From: Xiamenia xianingshaonis
Lineage (GTDB): Bacteria; Actinomycetota; Coriobacteriia; Coriobacteriales; Eggerthellaceae
Direction of reading: 5' to 3'
Length of the DNA: 64,000 nt
NCBI RefSeq assembly: GCF_017945865.1
Contig: NZ_CP072829.1
Location: forward strand, 2,108,001 to 2,172,000
How positions within the stretch are numbered: the stretch's first letter is position 1; each line of letters begins with the position of its first letter. Positions 15,605 to 25,257 of this stretch are shown one piece after another. The notes under the pieces were generated by a model. The model ran no database searches and was not told the origin of the DNA. It worked only from the letters and a program-made list of their open reading frames with translations. The position numbers and the translations under genes are program-made.

Positions 15605-16279
15605 TCACTCGCAAGGCTGCGCGAAAAACGCGTCGAGAGCGGCAAGGCCTTTCTGGATGCGATCGGTCACGTGGTCGAAGTGCTTGCCGGGACCGGTCGC
15701 GAACGTGACCTGGGCGCCGGCGTCCTGGAAACGGCAGACCGTTTCGCGCGTGCGATCTTCAACGCGGCGAAACGTTGCCGACGAGGCCCGCTTTTCGCCC
15801 GTGCCTACCGAAAAATACGCAAAACGGCCGGTCAGACTGTTGGGCGTGCAAGCGCGGGCACAGCACTCGTCCCACCCCTCGAACCACAGCGATCCAGACA
15901 TGCTGGCCGCAGCCGCAAATTCCGGCGCCTTCAACAGCGCCCATGCGGCGAACAGCCCGCCCAGCGAATAACCTGCGATCGCCCGTGTCGACGGACGCAG
16001 CCCGAACGTCGCTTCCGCGCAAGGAAGCGTCTTTGCCAGCAGTCGGTCGAGCGTCGCCTGTGCCTGACCGCCGAACGCCCGCTGCTCCCGATACAACGGC
16101 GGCGCAGGCCACGGCGTCAGCGCATCGTCCCAGTTCGGAACTTTGACGCCCACCACATTGACGCCCAAGCCCTCGCTTGCTGCAGCAAGGTCGAAGGGGT
16201 GTTTCGGCAAGTCGACGAAATAGACAGTCGGCGCCTCTTCGCCACCTGATCCCGCATGCAGCGTTGCGCGACAGTCCAT
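15605..16279 (-). CDS. Putative esterase, enterochelin-esterase/IroE-like alpha/beta hydrolase
   Basis: A 224-residue cytoplasmic hydrolase of the esterase D/Fes-like fold. The nucleophile elbow is AGYSLGGLFAAWAL and a histidine near the end, GPGKHFDHV, fits the triad. The family often acts on siderophore esters or similar acyl esters. It is shorter than IroE and has no signal peptide, so the N-terminal cap is reduced. The ATG is preceded by GAAAGGGG. It ends the minus-strand run that begins with the NSS transporter 27 bp upstream, so the two may be co-transcribed. Confidence 0.8.
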   Translation of the reverse strand: MDCRATLHAGSGGEEAPTVYFVDLPKHPFDLAAASEGLGVNVVGVKVPNWDDALTPWPAPPLYREQRAFGGQAQATLDRLLAKTLPCAEATFGLRPSTRAIAGYSLGGLFAAWALLKAPEFAAAASMSGSLWFEGWDECCARACTPNSLTGRFAYFSVGTGEKRASSATFRRVEDRTRETVCRFQDAGAQVTFATGPGKHFDHVTDRIQKGLAALDAFFAQPCE

Positions 16280-16306
16280 GCCGCCCCTTTCCGGCAGACG
16301 CCCTCG

Positions 16307-17794
16307 TTATGCGCCAACCCACGTGCCGATGAGCGGAATCCACCCCATGACGAAGATGACGGCGATGAGCGTCGGCACGCCGAACTTCACCCATCCGCGC
16401 GCCCAAGCAGGAAACTTCATGCCCACGCCCTCGTCGGCTTCGGCCAGAAAATTCTTCCAGCCCCAACCGCCGCGCGTCGTGCAAAAGACCACGTACAGCA
16501 GACTGCCGAGCGGCAGCAAATTGTTCGACACGACAAAATCCTCAATGCTTTGAATGTCGCCGATGCCCGGCACGCTCACGCCGGAAAGCACGTTGAACCC
16601 AAGGGCGCACGGCAGGCTGAGCACGGTCACCAGCACTGCCGTGCGCACGACGGCCTGCTTGCGCGACCAGCCCCACTTGTCTATCGACCAGCTGATCAGG
16701 TTCTCGAACACGCCGATGATGGTCGACATGGCCGCGAAGCTCATGAACACGAAGAACAGGCTGCCCCATAATTGTCCCAGCGGCATTTGGCTGAACACGC
16801 TCGGTAGCGTAATGAACACCAGGCCCGGACCGCTGTCTGGCTCAACCGCAAAGGCGAAGCACGCCGGGAAGATGATAAGCCCCGCCACGATGGCCACCGC
16901 CGTGTCAAGCCCGCAGATGCGGACAGCCTCGCCCGTAAGCGAGCGTTCCTTGCCGATGTAGCTGCCGAAGATCTCCATAGCGGAAATGCCCAACGACAGC
17001 GTAAAAAACGCCTGGCCCATCGCCGCAAACACCGCATCGCCGAACGTCGCCCACTGCTCGGCCGACGTGGTGCCCGCGAACAGCTTCCCGAAGTCGGGTA
17101 TCAGGTAAAACGCCAGACCTTCGACGCCGCCCGGCAACGTAACGGCTCGCACGACCAGCACCAGCATGATGGCGAGCAAGCACACCATCATGACTTTCGT
17201 GATGCGCTCAACGCCCTTTTGCAGGCCCATCGAGCACACCAGAAAGCCAAGCAGGATGGCTGCGAGCATCCAGCCGACCATTTCTGTGGGGTTGGCAAGC
17301 ATCGCCGAGAAAACGCCGCCGACTTCCGCGCTTGACAAGCCTGTGAACTGGCCCGTTCCCATTTTCACGACGAAGGCGAGCATCCAGCCGCCCACCGTCG
17401 TGTAGAACATCATGAGCACCAGACAACCCAGGTAGCCCCACCACGAAAACCAGTGCCACTTGCCGGAAGGCTGCAGCTGATCGAACGCAAGCGCCGACGA
17501 GCGCTGGCTGGCGCGACCGACAGCAAATTCCATCACCATGACAGGCAGGCCGAGAACAACCAGAAACACCAGGTACAGCACGACGAACGCCACGCCGCCG
17601 TATTCGCCGACAATGTAGGGAAAGCGCCACACGTTGCCCAGACCGATGGCGCAGCCGGCGCTGATCAGGATGAAGCCGAGCCGCGACCCAAAGCGTTCGC
17701 GTTCGGCAACGCTCGCCGACCCCGCTTCCGTCGATCCAGCCGTCACGCCGGATTCCGTTTGCGCTGTTTGCGCAGCCCTTTTTGTTTCTGCCAT
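16307..17794 (-). CDS. Neurotransmitter:sodium symporter family transporter (copy 1)
   Basis: A 495-residue sodium-dependent amino acid transporter of the LeuT/SNF family. The first helix has the unwound sodium- and substrate-binding motif GFILISAGCAIGLGNVWRFPYIVGEYGG (two halves around GLGNVW), and helix 6 has FFTLSLGISAMEIFGSYI. Helix 8 retains FVFMSFAAMSTIIGVFEN. The ATG with AAGGAG at 11 bases is preferred to a GTG three codons earlier. A paralogue lies 0.8 kb upstream beyond yhbY. Bacterial members carry amino acids such as leucine, tyrosine or tryptophan; the substrate is not evident. Confidence 0.93.
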   Translation of the reverse strand: MAETKRAAQTAQTESGVTAGSTEAGSASVAERERFGSRLGFILISAGCAIGLGNVWRFPYIVGEYGGVAFVVLYLVFLVVLGLPVMVMEFAVGRASQRSSALAFDQLQPSGKWHWFSWWGYLGCLVLMMFYTTVGGWMLAFVVKMGTGQFTGLSSAEVGGVFSAMLANPTEMVGWMLAAILLGFLVCSMGLQKGVERITKVMMVCLLAIMLVLVVRAVTLPGGVEGLAFYLIPDFGKLFAGTTSAEQWATFGDAVFAAMGQAFFTLSLGISAMEIFGSYIGKERSLTGEAVRICGLDTAVAIVAGLIIFPACFAFAVEPDSGPGLVFITLPSVFSQMPLGQLWGSLFFVFMSFAAMSTIIGVFENLISWSIDKWGWSRKQAVVRTAVLVTVLSLPCALGFNVLSGVSVPGIGDIQSIEDFVVSNNLLPLGSLLYVVFCTTRGGWGWKNFLAEADEGVGMKFPAWARGWVKFGVPTLIAVIFVMGWIPLIGTWVGA

Positions 17795-17847
17795 GGCTGC
17801 CACAACTCCTTGCTTCCGTCTTGGACAAATGTAGCCTAAACGTATTG

Positions 17848-17853
17848 ATTATA
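17848..17853 (-). promoter_or_regulatory. Probable -10 box of NSS gene copy 1
   Basis: A perfect TATAAT on the minus strand lies about 55 bases before the ATG, in an AT-rich island. The -35 region is poor. Confidence 0.45.
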
Positions 17854-18060
17854 GCGGTTGAGCGAATAGGACGCTCTGTCTTCCCACATGGGTATTTTTG
17901 CCGCTCGGCAGACCATTGAGCGACGCGCAGAACGCGCCGCCCGAAAAACGCCGGGACAGACCGCCAGACGGCGTGCGCAACACACAAACGGGGAAGCGTT
18001 GGCGGCGCCCGACGCATGACGAGAGCCGCCGACAATGCACGGCCTCGAAGCTTGGCTTCG

Positions 18061-18360
18061 CTACACGAGCTCGATCTTCTCCACGTCTTCTCGGCTGGTT
18101 TCGCGATACAGCACGAACTTGCGACCGATCACCTGCACCACATCGGCTTCCACCCGTTGTGCCAATTCATACGCCGCATCCTTCGCGGACACGGGGCATC
18201 CGTCCAGCACCGAGCATTTCACCAGCTCATGGGCTTCAAGGTCGTCATCGACCTGCTTGGCCGTGCCATCGGTGACGCCGGCCTTTCCAATAATAAGGTT
18301 CGCTTTCAGAGTGTTCGCCATGCTGCGCAGCTGGCGAATCTGCTTGCCGTTCAAAGCCAT
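18061..18360 (-). CDS. yhbY: YhbY/CRM-domain ribosome assembly RNA-binding protein
   Basis: A 99-residue single CRM-domain protein that binds pre-50S ribosomal particles. It starts MALNGKQIRQLRSMANTLKAN and keeps the GKAGVT loop, the family equivalent of the GxxG RNA-binding turn, and ends with the strand pair VVQVIGRKFVLYR. Length matches the family. It stands alone between the two NSS genes on the same strand. Confidence 0.93.
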   Translation of the reverse strand: MALNGKQIRQLRSMANTLKANLIIGKAGVTDGTAKQVDDDLEAHELVKCSVLDGCPVSAKDAAYELAQRVEADVVQVIGRKFVLYRETSREDVEKIELV

Positions 18361-18569
18361 GAAACCGTCTCTTTCTCTCAACGCGCTTCAAAAAGCGCGG
18401 CTGTTCGTTCATCGTTGCCAAAGCCATAGCATGGTAGCACAACTGCGGCGTTTCGCCCGACCAGCCCGCACAATCGCGACGGACGCCCGACCGAAAACGG
18501 CTTCGCGCCCACCGCTTCAACCGTCCGGCCAGCGCGTCAAGCCAACTGCACGGAGACGCCGATCACTCG

Positions 18570-20027
18570 TCAGCCCATGCCAAGCCACGCCCGCACAATC
18601 GGCACGCAGCCAACCACGAGCACCACCGCAATAAGCACCGGCAGCACGTACGTCATATACCCGCGCGCATAACGCGGAAACCGCAGCCCGCTTCCCGTGT
18701 CCGCCTCGTCCAGAAACGCCTTCCAACCCCAACCGGTCTTGCGCGTGCAAAACAGCACCACCAGCATGCAGCCAATGGGCAGCACGGCATTAGAGACAAG
18801 AAAGTCCTCAATGGCCTGGATGTTTCCAATGCCCGGAACTTCAAACCCCGACCACACGCTGTTCCCAAGCACGCACGGCAGCGACAGCGCCGCAAGCAGA
18901 ATGCCGTTCACCATGCAGGCGCGACTGCGCGACAGTCCCCATTCGTCCATGGAAAAGCCGACGATGTTTTCAAAAACCGCAATGATGGTGGAGAGCGCGG
19001 CAAAGCTCATGAACAGGAAGAACAGCGCACCCCACAGCTGCGATGCCGGCATGTGCCCAAACACGCTCGGCAGCGTGATGAACACGAGTCCCGGCCCGCT
19101 GTCGGGCTGCACACCGAACGCAAAGCACGCCGGAAAAATGATGAGCCCCGCCATGATGGCGACCACCGTGTCAAGCCCGGCGACGACAACCGCTTCGCCG
19201 GTAAGGCGGCGCTCCTTGCCAATGTAGCTTCCGAAGATAGACATCGACCCGATGCCGACCGACACCATGAAAAACGCCTGGCCCATCGCCGCGAACACGG
19301 CTTCGAAAAACGTGCTCCACCCGCCAGCAAACAGCTTGCCAAAGTCGGGCTGCAGGTAAAACGCCAAGCCCTCTGCGGCGCCCGGCAGCAAGACGGCGCG
19401 GACGCACAGCACGCTCAACACCACGAACAAGGCGCCCATCATGACTTTCGTGACCCGCTCGATACCTTTCTGCAGCCCCGCACGAGCCACCGTCATGCCG
19501 ATGACCACGGTGAGAACCATGTACATGCACGACTCCCACGGGTTTTCGACAAGCCCTTGGTACACGGCGCCCACGCCGGCCGCATCAAGCCCGTTGAACG
19601 TTCCTGCGGCGCTGCGCACCATGAACGCGATCATCCATCCGGTAATGACGGTGTAAAACATCATGAGCAGATAGTTGCCGCCCAGCGCAACCCATTTGAA
19701 CCGGTGCCAATGAGTGCCAGCGGGCTCCAGCACGTCATAGCTGCGAGCGATGCCTTTCTGGCTGGCACGGCCGGTGGAGAATTCCATGACAAGGACCGGC
19801 AGAGCGAACACCACAAGAAAGAACACGATGAGCAGCACGAAAGCAGCCCCGCCATACTTGCCGACGATGTAGGGGAAGCGCCACACGTTGCCCAGGCCGA
19901 TGGCGCAGCCGGCGCTGATCAGGATGAAGCCGAGCCGCGATCCAAAATGCTCACGTTCGGCAGTTGTCGCATTGCTTGCAGAACGCACCGCTGCACCCCG
20001 AGAAGAAGCGGACGCCTTGTCGTCCAT
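18570..20027 (-). CDS. Neurotransmitter:sodium symporter family transporter (copy 2)
   Basis: A 485-residue LeuT-fold sodium symporter, clearly paralogous to the gene at 16.3-17.8 kb. The helix 1 motif FGSRLGFILISAGCAIGLGN is identical in both, as is FIKSDSGPGLVFITLPSVF-like loop sequence (here PDSGPGLVFITLPSVFGHM). The C-terminal region diverges more. The ATG follows AGGAGGTGCC; an 86-codon in-frame extension upstream has no ribosome site. The tandem copies around yhbY suggest local duplication with divergence of substrate. Confidence 0.93.
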   Translation of the reverse strand: MDDKASASSRGAAVRSASNATTAEREHFGSRLGFILISAGCAIGLGNVWRFPYIVGKYGGAAFVLLIVFFLVVFALPVLVMEFSTGRASQKGIARSYDVLEPAGTHWHRFKWVALGGNYLLMMFYTVITGWMIAFMVRSAAGTFNGLDAAGVGAVYQGLVENPWESCMYMVLTVVIGMTVARAGLQKGIERVTKVMMGALFVVLSVLCVRAVLLPGAAEGLAFYLQPDFGKLFAGGWSTFFEAVFAAMGQAFFMVSVGIGSMSIFGSYIGKERRLTGEAVVVAGLDTVVAIMAGLIIFPACFAFGVQPDSGPGLVFITLPSVFGHMPASQLWGALFFLFMSFAALSTIIAVFENIVGFSMDEWGLSRSRACMVNGILLAALSLPCVLGNSVWSGFEVPGIGNIQAIEDFLVSNAVLPIGCMLVVLFCTRKTGWGWKAFLDEADTGSGLRFPRYARGYMTYVLPVLIAVVLVVGCVPIVRAWLGMG

Positions 20028-20483
20028 AATGGCACCTCCTAACCTGCAGAACAGCATCGCCAAAGCCGTCAGCATAGCGAGCAAACCGTTTCCCGCGCGT
20101 AACAGAGCCCGCTCGTTTGGCAACTGCCACGATCCAGTCCCGCATTTGTTGCCAAGGCGCAACCCACCTGGCGCTTTCCCGCCCCGCGCAAAAACGCAGG
20201 CGACGAAAGCGGCCGAAGCCCTCTGCTGCGGCGCAAAAGCGCTGCCGCACCCGCCAACGCAACGTTGAGCGGTCCCGAAAAGCACTGGTCAAAGCCGTTT
20301 TTCCTTGACACAGGCAGGACAGAGGCCCCACAGGCGAAACCGAGCGCCTGCACCGACGTAAGCGAACGAGGCTTGAAGTCGTCGGGTGCCGTCATGCAGG
20401 ATCCAGGGTTGGCGGAGTTGATCAGCGTTTCCCTAGGGAGGTTCCGTAGTACAATGGCCCAAAGACCAGAACGGAGAGCTGCC
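20028..20483. other. Divergent spacer before the L,D-transpeptidase gene
   Basis: No gene is supported in these 456 bp. TACAAT (20450-20455) lies 28 bases before the transpeptidase start and is a plausible -10 without a clear -35. The palindrome CCCTAGGG (20431-20438) sits just upstream of it. Confidence 0.4.
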
Positions 20484-22025
20484 ATGTACGAGAAACCCCT
20501 TCATGCCAAACACCTCCCAACAACCGCCGTCCTGCTTCTGATCGGCGCGACGCTGGCAGGCTGCCTTGTGCTGTCCCCAACGCCGGCCTTTGCCGCCGAC
20601 GATACTGGAACGCCGCCATCCGACCAGGTCATTGACGCTCCCAATGACGGCACCGACGCGCCGGCCCTTCCGCCCGCCAGCGAGCCCGACCAGCCAGGCG
20701 CCACCAGCGCCCCCGACGGCTCGAACGATGCGGATACGCCCAACGATCCCGCCGATCCAAACGACCCCGGCGCGGACAAGCCCGATCCCTTCCCCGCCCA
20801 AGGCTGGACCACCGACGAATCCGGACGGCGCTTCTATTACGACGGAAAAAGCGCAGACCCGCTGACCGGCTGGCTTTCCCTTGACGGAAAGAACTACTAC
20901 CTGCGGCCTGACCAGGGCGGAGCCGTTGCGACCGGATTGTTCCGCGTTGGCGGCGTACAGTACATCGCAGACTCGCTCGGCGTTCGCTGCCAAGAACGCT
21001 GGGTCTCCGTCGACGGCAAGCAATACTGGTGCAACAAGCAGGGCCGTCCTGTAACCGGATGGTTCAAGCAGAAAGGCGCCTCCTGCTACCTCGATCCTGC
21101 GAACAATGGAGCGAAGACGTTCGGATGGAAGAAGCTCGGCAAAAGCTGGTACTACTTCAATCCGAGAAACGGCGTCCTTCAGACCGGCTGGATCAAAGAC
21201 GGCAAAATCTGGTATTACGCCGACAACAGCGGCGTCATGAAAACCGGTTGGCAGAAAGTCGGAAAGAAGTGGTACCACCTGAAGAAGAACGGAGCCATGA
21301 GCACGGGCTGGCTGAAGGACAGAGGCACGTGGTACCACCTGAAAAGCAGCGGAGCCATGAGCACGGGCTGGGTCAAAGACGGCAAGACCTGGTATTACCT
21401 CGACAAAAAGAGCGGTGCCATGAAGACCGGTTGGCAGAAGGTCGGAAAGAAGTGGTATCACCTGAAAAAGAACGGGGCCATGAGCACGGGCTGGGTCAAA
21501 GACGGCAAGACGTGGTATCTGCTTGACGAGAAGAGCGGTGCCATGCTCACAGGCACCAACTGGGTAAACGGCAAGGCCTATCACCTCGACAGCTCGGGCG
21601 CTTGGAGCGACGACCATGGCATGACCAACAAGGCCCAGAAGTATTCCAGCCCAACCAAATATATGATCCTCATCGACTGCTACCACAACGAATTCGGCGT
21701 ATACCAAGGCTCGAAGGGAAATTGGAAACGCATCCGCTTCTGGCCGTGCTCTACCGGCGCCTACAGCACGCCCACCGTGAAAGGCGTGTACCATGCCGGA
21801 ATCAAGGGCCTTGGCTTCGGCAACGGTTTTACCTGCTGGTACTACACGCAGATTCTCGGCGATTACCTGATTCATTCTGGCGAATACGTCCAAGGATCCA
21901 TGACGCAGATCCTCGACAACCGCATGGGCGTGAACATTTCTCATGGCTGCGTGCGGCTGACGCTTCCTCGCGCGAAATGGGTGTACAACACTATTCCAAG
22001 CGGATCGACTATCGTGACGTACTAA
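20484..22025 (+). CDS. Cell-wall-repeat L,D-transpeptidase (YkuD domain)
   Basis: A 513-residue exported enzyme that forms or remodels peptidoglycan cross-links, or attaches proteins to them. The N-terminus has a lipobox-like LAGC (residue 27) inside a signal sequence that could also be cut after AFA. A Pro/Asp-rich linker (37-100) and about ten cell-wall-binding repeats (~105-390, e.g. GWQKVGKKWYHLKKNGAMSTG, some nearly identical) follow. The C-terminal YkuD domain has its catalytic cysteine in SHGCVRL and a preceding IHSG histidine. The ATG with GGAG is favoured. Near-identical internal repeats invite unequal recombination. It is transcribed alone and ends at a strong terminator. Confidence 0.93.
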   Translation: MYEKPLHAKHLPTTAVLLLIGATLAGCLVLSPTPAFAADDTGTPPSDQVIDAPNDGTDAPALPPASEPDQPGATSAPDGSNDADTPNDPADPNDPGADKPDPFPAQGWTTDESGRRFYYDGKSADPLTGWLSLDGKNYYLRPDQGGAVATGLFRVGGVQYIADSLGVRCQERWVSVDGKQYWCNKQGRPVTGWFKQKGASCYLDPANNGAKTFGWKKLGKSWYYFNPRNGVLQTGWIKDGKIWYYADNSGVMKTGWQKVGKKWYHLKKNGAMSTGWLKDRGTWYHLKSSGAMSTGWVKDGKTWYYLDKKSGAMKTGWQKVGKKWYHLKKNGAMSTGWVKDGKTWYLLDEKSGAMLTGTNWVNGKAYHLDSSGAWSDDHGMTNKAQKYSSPTKYMILIDCYHNEFGVYQGSKGNWKRIRFWPCSTGAYSTPTVKGVYHAGIKGLGFGNGFTCWYYTQILGDYLIHSGEYVQGSMTQILDNRMGVNISHGCVRLTLPRAKWVYNTIPSGSTIVTY

Positions 22026-22048
22026 CAAGCTTGAACTTTTGTTTGCGC

Positions 22049-22083
22049 AAACCCCGGGCTTTCCTTTTAGCTCGGGGTTTTTC
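22049..22083 (+). terminator. Terminator of the L,D-transpeptidase gene
   Basis: AAACCCCG/CGGGGTTT stem followed by TTTTTCG, 24 bases after the stop codon. Confidence 0.92.
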
Positions 22084-22292
22084 GTACGGGCGATCATAGT
22101 CTTTTCTCCAAATTCATACTTTAAGGTCATTTGTTCCAAAAACACTATAGCAAAATACGAATGAATGTACTATACTAAATGTAGCCTTTTTTGAGGAATG
22201 TCGAAAAATGTTGTGCTCGTGGAAATGTTTTACCTGGTCAACGCAACTATTGCCGCATTAGAATGGACAAACCGACCCAGTAAGGAGGAAGC

Positions 22293-23318
22293 ATGAACTA
22301 CGAACCGCCGCACGAGCGCGGCCCCCGCCAACTCTCCGATCCCTGGCAAGACGGCGCGCCGCTAGCAAGCCCGACGCCACGGCATTCCCCGATAGCGCCA
22401 GAAGCATGCTGCGAACCGTCCCGCACGCCCACAGACCATCCTGCCTATTACGGCTTCGGCTATCTTCCTTTGAAGCACCGCATCATCGCAGCGGCGGTTC
22501 TGCTGGCCGTCGCGCTGGTCTCCTTCTTTCCGCTTGGCGCGCTCTTCTCGTCTCCCGAAACCTATTCCGGCACCATCGCAACGCTCGACGAGAAGCGCGG
22601 CAACGTCACCGCCCTTATGGCAACGTCGACTGCGGCGTCGGCGGCCATCTCGCTTTTGCCTGGCGACGCCGGCACGCCCATCGCCGACAAGCTAGCCGAC
22701 CTCAGCGTGGATTTCCTCATCGTGCTTTCCGCGATCTACCTCGAGAAATTCTTGCTCACCACCATCGGCATGGCAACGTTTCGCATTTTGATACCGCTCG
22801 GAATAGCGCTGATCATCGCCGCCTTGTTCATACGATCGCGTATGGACGTTCCCGGCACGTTCGTGCGCCTCGCTACGAAGCTCATTGTGTTCGGGCTGGC
22901 CCTCACGTGCGTCATCCCCGCAAGCGTCGCCGTCACGAACAGCATCGACGCCACGTTCGACCAGAATCTTGCGGCGTCCGTGGCAGAAACCCAGGCTGCC
23001 GTCGACCAGCTCAACGAAGCGACGGAAGATGCCGCAGCGGAAGGCGAAAAGCAGGATCAGAACTTTTTCGAAGACATGCTCTCAGCAGCCGAAGAAGGCA
23101 TCAACTCGCTGACCCATGGCGTTGAAGACGCTTTGGCCTCACTCAACAGCACGCTGGGAAACGTCATCGACACCCTGGCGGTCATGGTCGTCACGTCGTG
23201 CATCATCCCCATCGTCGTGCTGCTGTTCTTCCTCTGGATCGTCAACACGCTGACCGGCCTGAACATCAACCTGCCCATGCGGTTCACGCGCTACATCCCG
23301 ACAGGAGGCGGCCGCTGA
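22293..23318 (+). CDS. Uncharacterised membrane protein with periplasmic-type coiled region
   Basis: A 341-residue membrane protein I do not recognise. The first 60 residues are Pro-rich and cytoplasmic. Hydrophobic helices lie near 65-85, 150-190, 200-225 and 295-320. Between them is a long acidic segment (about 225-290) rich in Ala, Glu and Gln that should form a coiled coil outside the membrane. No enzymatic residues stand out. The start has AAGGAGGAAGC. A TATACT box about 115 bases upstream (22170-22175) may be its promoter. It is a single-gene unit that converges with the MFS gene. Confidence 0.82.
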   Translation: MNYEPPHERGPRQLSDPWQDGAPLASPTPRHSPIAPEACCEPSRTPTDHPAYYGFGYLPLKHRIIAAAVLLAVALVSFFPLGALFSSPETYSGTIATLDEKRGNVTALMATSTAASAAISLLPGDAGTPIADKLADLSVDFLIVLSAIYLEKFLLTTIGMATFRILIPLGIALIIAALFIRSRMDVPGTFVRLATKLIVFGLALTCVIPASVAVTNSIDATFDQNLAASVAETQAAVDQLNEATEDAAAEGEKQDQNFFEDMLSAAEEGINSLTHGVEDALASLNSTLGNVIDTLAVMVVTSCIIPIVVLLFFLWIVNTLTGLNINLPMRFTRYIPTGGGR

Positions 23319-23436
23319 TCGATAGACATTTTGAAACACCGGCCCGTCCGCGCAACCTGCTTTGTCGAAACGAAAGCAGAAGCGGCAAACACGGCAAACA
23401 CGGCAAGTGCGGCAAGCGCAAAAAGTACTGACACCG

Positions 23437-23562
23437 GGTTGTTGCAGTCCGAGACTGCCAGAGCCACCCGCAGCGTCGGGCGGCCGCAGTCCGGGACCGC
23501 CAGCGCCAGGTTGTTGCAGTCCGAAACCGCCGGCGCCGCCCGCAGCGCCGGATTGCCGCAGG
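23437..23562. repeat. 72-bp imperfect tandem repeat between convergent genes
   Basis: A 72-bp unit beginning GGTTGTTGCAGTCCGA occurs 1.75 times (starts 23437 and 23509), and within it GCAGTCCG..ACYGCC recurs at half spacing. A short nine-base array of CACGGCAAA-type units (23385-23420) precedes it. It lies between the stops of the membrane-protein and MFS genes and is not coding. Confidence 0.7.
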
Positions 23563-23571
23563 CGGCTGCCT

Positions 23572-24879
23572 CTACCCGCGCACGTTCCTCTTGATGACGC
23601 GCAGAAACAGCAGCACCACCACGGGAATGAGCACGGCGAACACGGCACCACAATCGAAGCCGGCCGTGGCGCCCACCGCGTCGATGAGCAGGCCGCCCAC
23701 CGACGGGCCGAACGCCATGCCGCACGTGGCTCCTGCGTTGATCCAGGTAATAGCCTCGGTCAGGCGCTCGCCTGGCACCGACGCCTCACATGCGCTGTTG
23801 ATCACGATAAGGAAAGGAGCGTAGAAAAACGACCCCAACACCGATATCGCATACAAGCTGGGCACCGAATCGATGAGAGCCATGGTGCCGTACGCTGTGC
23901 CGATGCACAGGCCGCACGCCACCAGCTGCTTCCACAGCGGCATGCGCAGCTTCACCATGCCGAACGCGAACCCCATGACCATCGAAATGAACGCCGTGGC
24001 CATGAGGATGACGCTGGCGATGTTCGGGTCGCCGAACTGCTCGGCCAGCGCCACCGTGGACGTGTCGAAGACGCCGAAGAACGCACCGACCAGCATGAGC
24101 AAGACGAACAGCACGCGCACCATCGGCGAAGTGCGAATGATGCTCTTCTGGTGCGGGGCCAGGGCCGATTCGTCGGAAACGCCGGCCGATTCACCCTCGA
24201 GGTTGGCAGCCCAGGCGCGTTCGCGATCTTCCTCGTCAAGCGCCTTCCATCCCGGCTGCGGCTCGGTGCTGCGCGACAAGGTCAGCAGCGCCACGCCTGC
24301 AGCCAAGCCAACGCCGCCCGCCAGAAGACCGGCAACAGGCGCGATGGCCGAAGCGAGCGCGATGGAGATGGCCGGGCTGAACATAAAGCCGATGTCGTCC
24401 AGAACGCCCTCGTAGGAGAACATCGTCCGCAGCTCTGGGGCTTGCTCCCCCAGCTTGCCCGTGCGAATGAGGTATGTCCAGCGGGCCCGCACAAGCGCTT
24501 GGGGATTCGGCAGAAAGCCCATGAGCACCGCCGCGACGAACAGCACCCATTCCGGCCCGTGCGTCGCCACCGTCACCAGCATGACGGCCAACCCGCTCAG
24601 CGTGACCAGGGCTGCAACCGGAACGATGCGGCGCTGCCCCTTCGCGTCAACCCGCTTCGAAATGCGCGGCGACACGAAGAACATCGCCAACGCAATGGCC
24701 GACGACACGAAGCCTGCCACGAAAAACGAGTAGCCTGCCAGCGTCAGCATGGTGACCACGCCGATGTTCGTCATGTAGCCGTAAAAGCGCATGAGCATGC
24801 CGCCGATGTCGAAGGCATAGGCTTGCCGCACGCGCAAAATGGCCTTGTATACCCCGGGGTCGACTGCGGACACGAACAT
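23572..24879 (-). CDS. Major facilitator superfamily transporter
   Basis: A 435-residue twelve-helix MFS carrier with a central cytoplasmic loop (~205-245, WKALDEEDRERAWAANLEG). The region FVSPRISKRVDAKGQRRIVP after helix 2 is the counterpart of the MFS loop 2-3 motif, and helix 11 has GATCGMAFGPSVGGLL. AGGAG lies only a few bases before the ATG; the GTG two codons later has better spacing and may be the true start. Substrate unknown; drug-efflux-like sequences are the nearest by feel. Confidence 0.85.
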   Translation of the reverse strand: MFVSAVDPGVYKAILRVRQAYAFDIGGMLMRFYGYMTNIGVVTMLTLAGYSFFVAGFVSSAIALAMFFVSPRISKRVDAKGQRRIVPVAALVTLSGLAVMLVTVATHGPEWVLFVAAVLMGFLPNPQALVRARWTYLIRTGKLGEQAPELRTMFSYEGVLDDIGFMFSPAISIALASAIAPVAGLLAGGVGLAAGVALLTLSRSTEPQPGWKALDEEDRERAWAANLEGESAGVSDESALAPHQKSIIRTSPMVRVLFVLLMLVGAFFGVFDTSTVALAEQFGDPNIASVILMATAFISMVMGFAFGMVKLRMPLWKQLVACGLCIGTAYGTMALIDSVPSLYAISVLGSFFYAPFLIVINSACEASVPGERLTEAITWINAGATCGMAFGPSVGGLLIDAVGATAGFDCGAVFAVLIPVVVLLFLRVIKRNVRG

Positions 24880-25037
24880 TTCTCCTGATAATGAAAGGAT
24901 TTACCGATTGCCACAACTTATGGTAGCAGACCGGACCTTTGACAGTCGACAACTTCGCCCAACGAAAGGCAGGACTTTTTGTTCACTTGCACAAAATACG
25001 GAGCCACACGTCGCTCGCCCAGCGTCCCCGCGGCCAC

Positions 25038-25070
25038 AAAAAAACGCACGCCCCTCTCGGCAGCGTGCGC
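25038..25070 (-). terminator. Terminator of the rubredoxin gene
   Basis: CGCACGC/GCGTGCG stem followed by seven T on the minus strand, about 23 bases after the rubredoxin stop. Confidence 0.88.
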
Positions 25071-25092
25071 TTCGCAGCCATGTGTGCAGCGG

Positions 25093-25257
25093 CTATTCGG
25101 CGTACAGCGAGAAATCATCCTTCGTGACGCCGCACAGCGGGCACACCCAATCCTCGGGAATGTCCTCGAAGGCCGTGCCCGGCTCGATGCCGCCGTCGGG
25201 ATCGCCGACAGCCGGGTCGTAGACATAGCCGCAAACATCGCAAATATACTTGTCCAT
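25093..25257 (-). CDS. Rubredoxin
   Basis: A 54-residue iron protein that carries single electrons in the cytoplasm, often to peroxide or superoxide reductases in anaerobes. It starts [15 protein letters not shown] and ends [18 protein letters not shown], giving the two CxxC iron-binding knuckles and the conserved aromatic residues. Length is standard. The ATG is preceded by AAAGGGAT and the gene has its own terminator. Confidence 0.97.
   Translation of the reverse strand: MDKYICDVCGYVYDPAVGDPDGGIEPGTAFEDIPEDWVCPLCGVTKDDFSLYAE

Noticed and set aside
20433-22145. 570-codon minus-strand frame opposite the L,D-transpeptidase
   Set aside because: Antisense to a gene with signal peptide, repeats and a YkuD active site; the apparent repeats simply mirror the wall-binding repeats.
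23139-23651. 170-codon minus-strand frame with repeated GFGLQQPG-type sequence
   Set aside because: It arises from the tandem repeat, overlaps two real genes and has no start signal.
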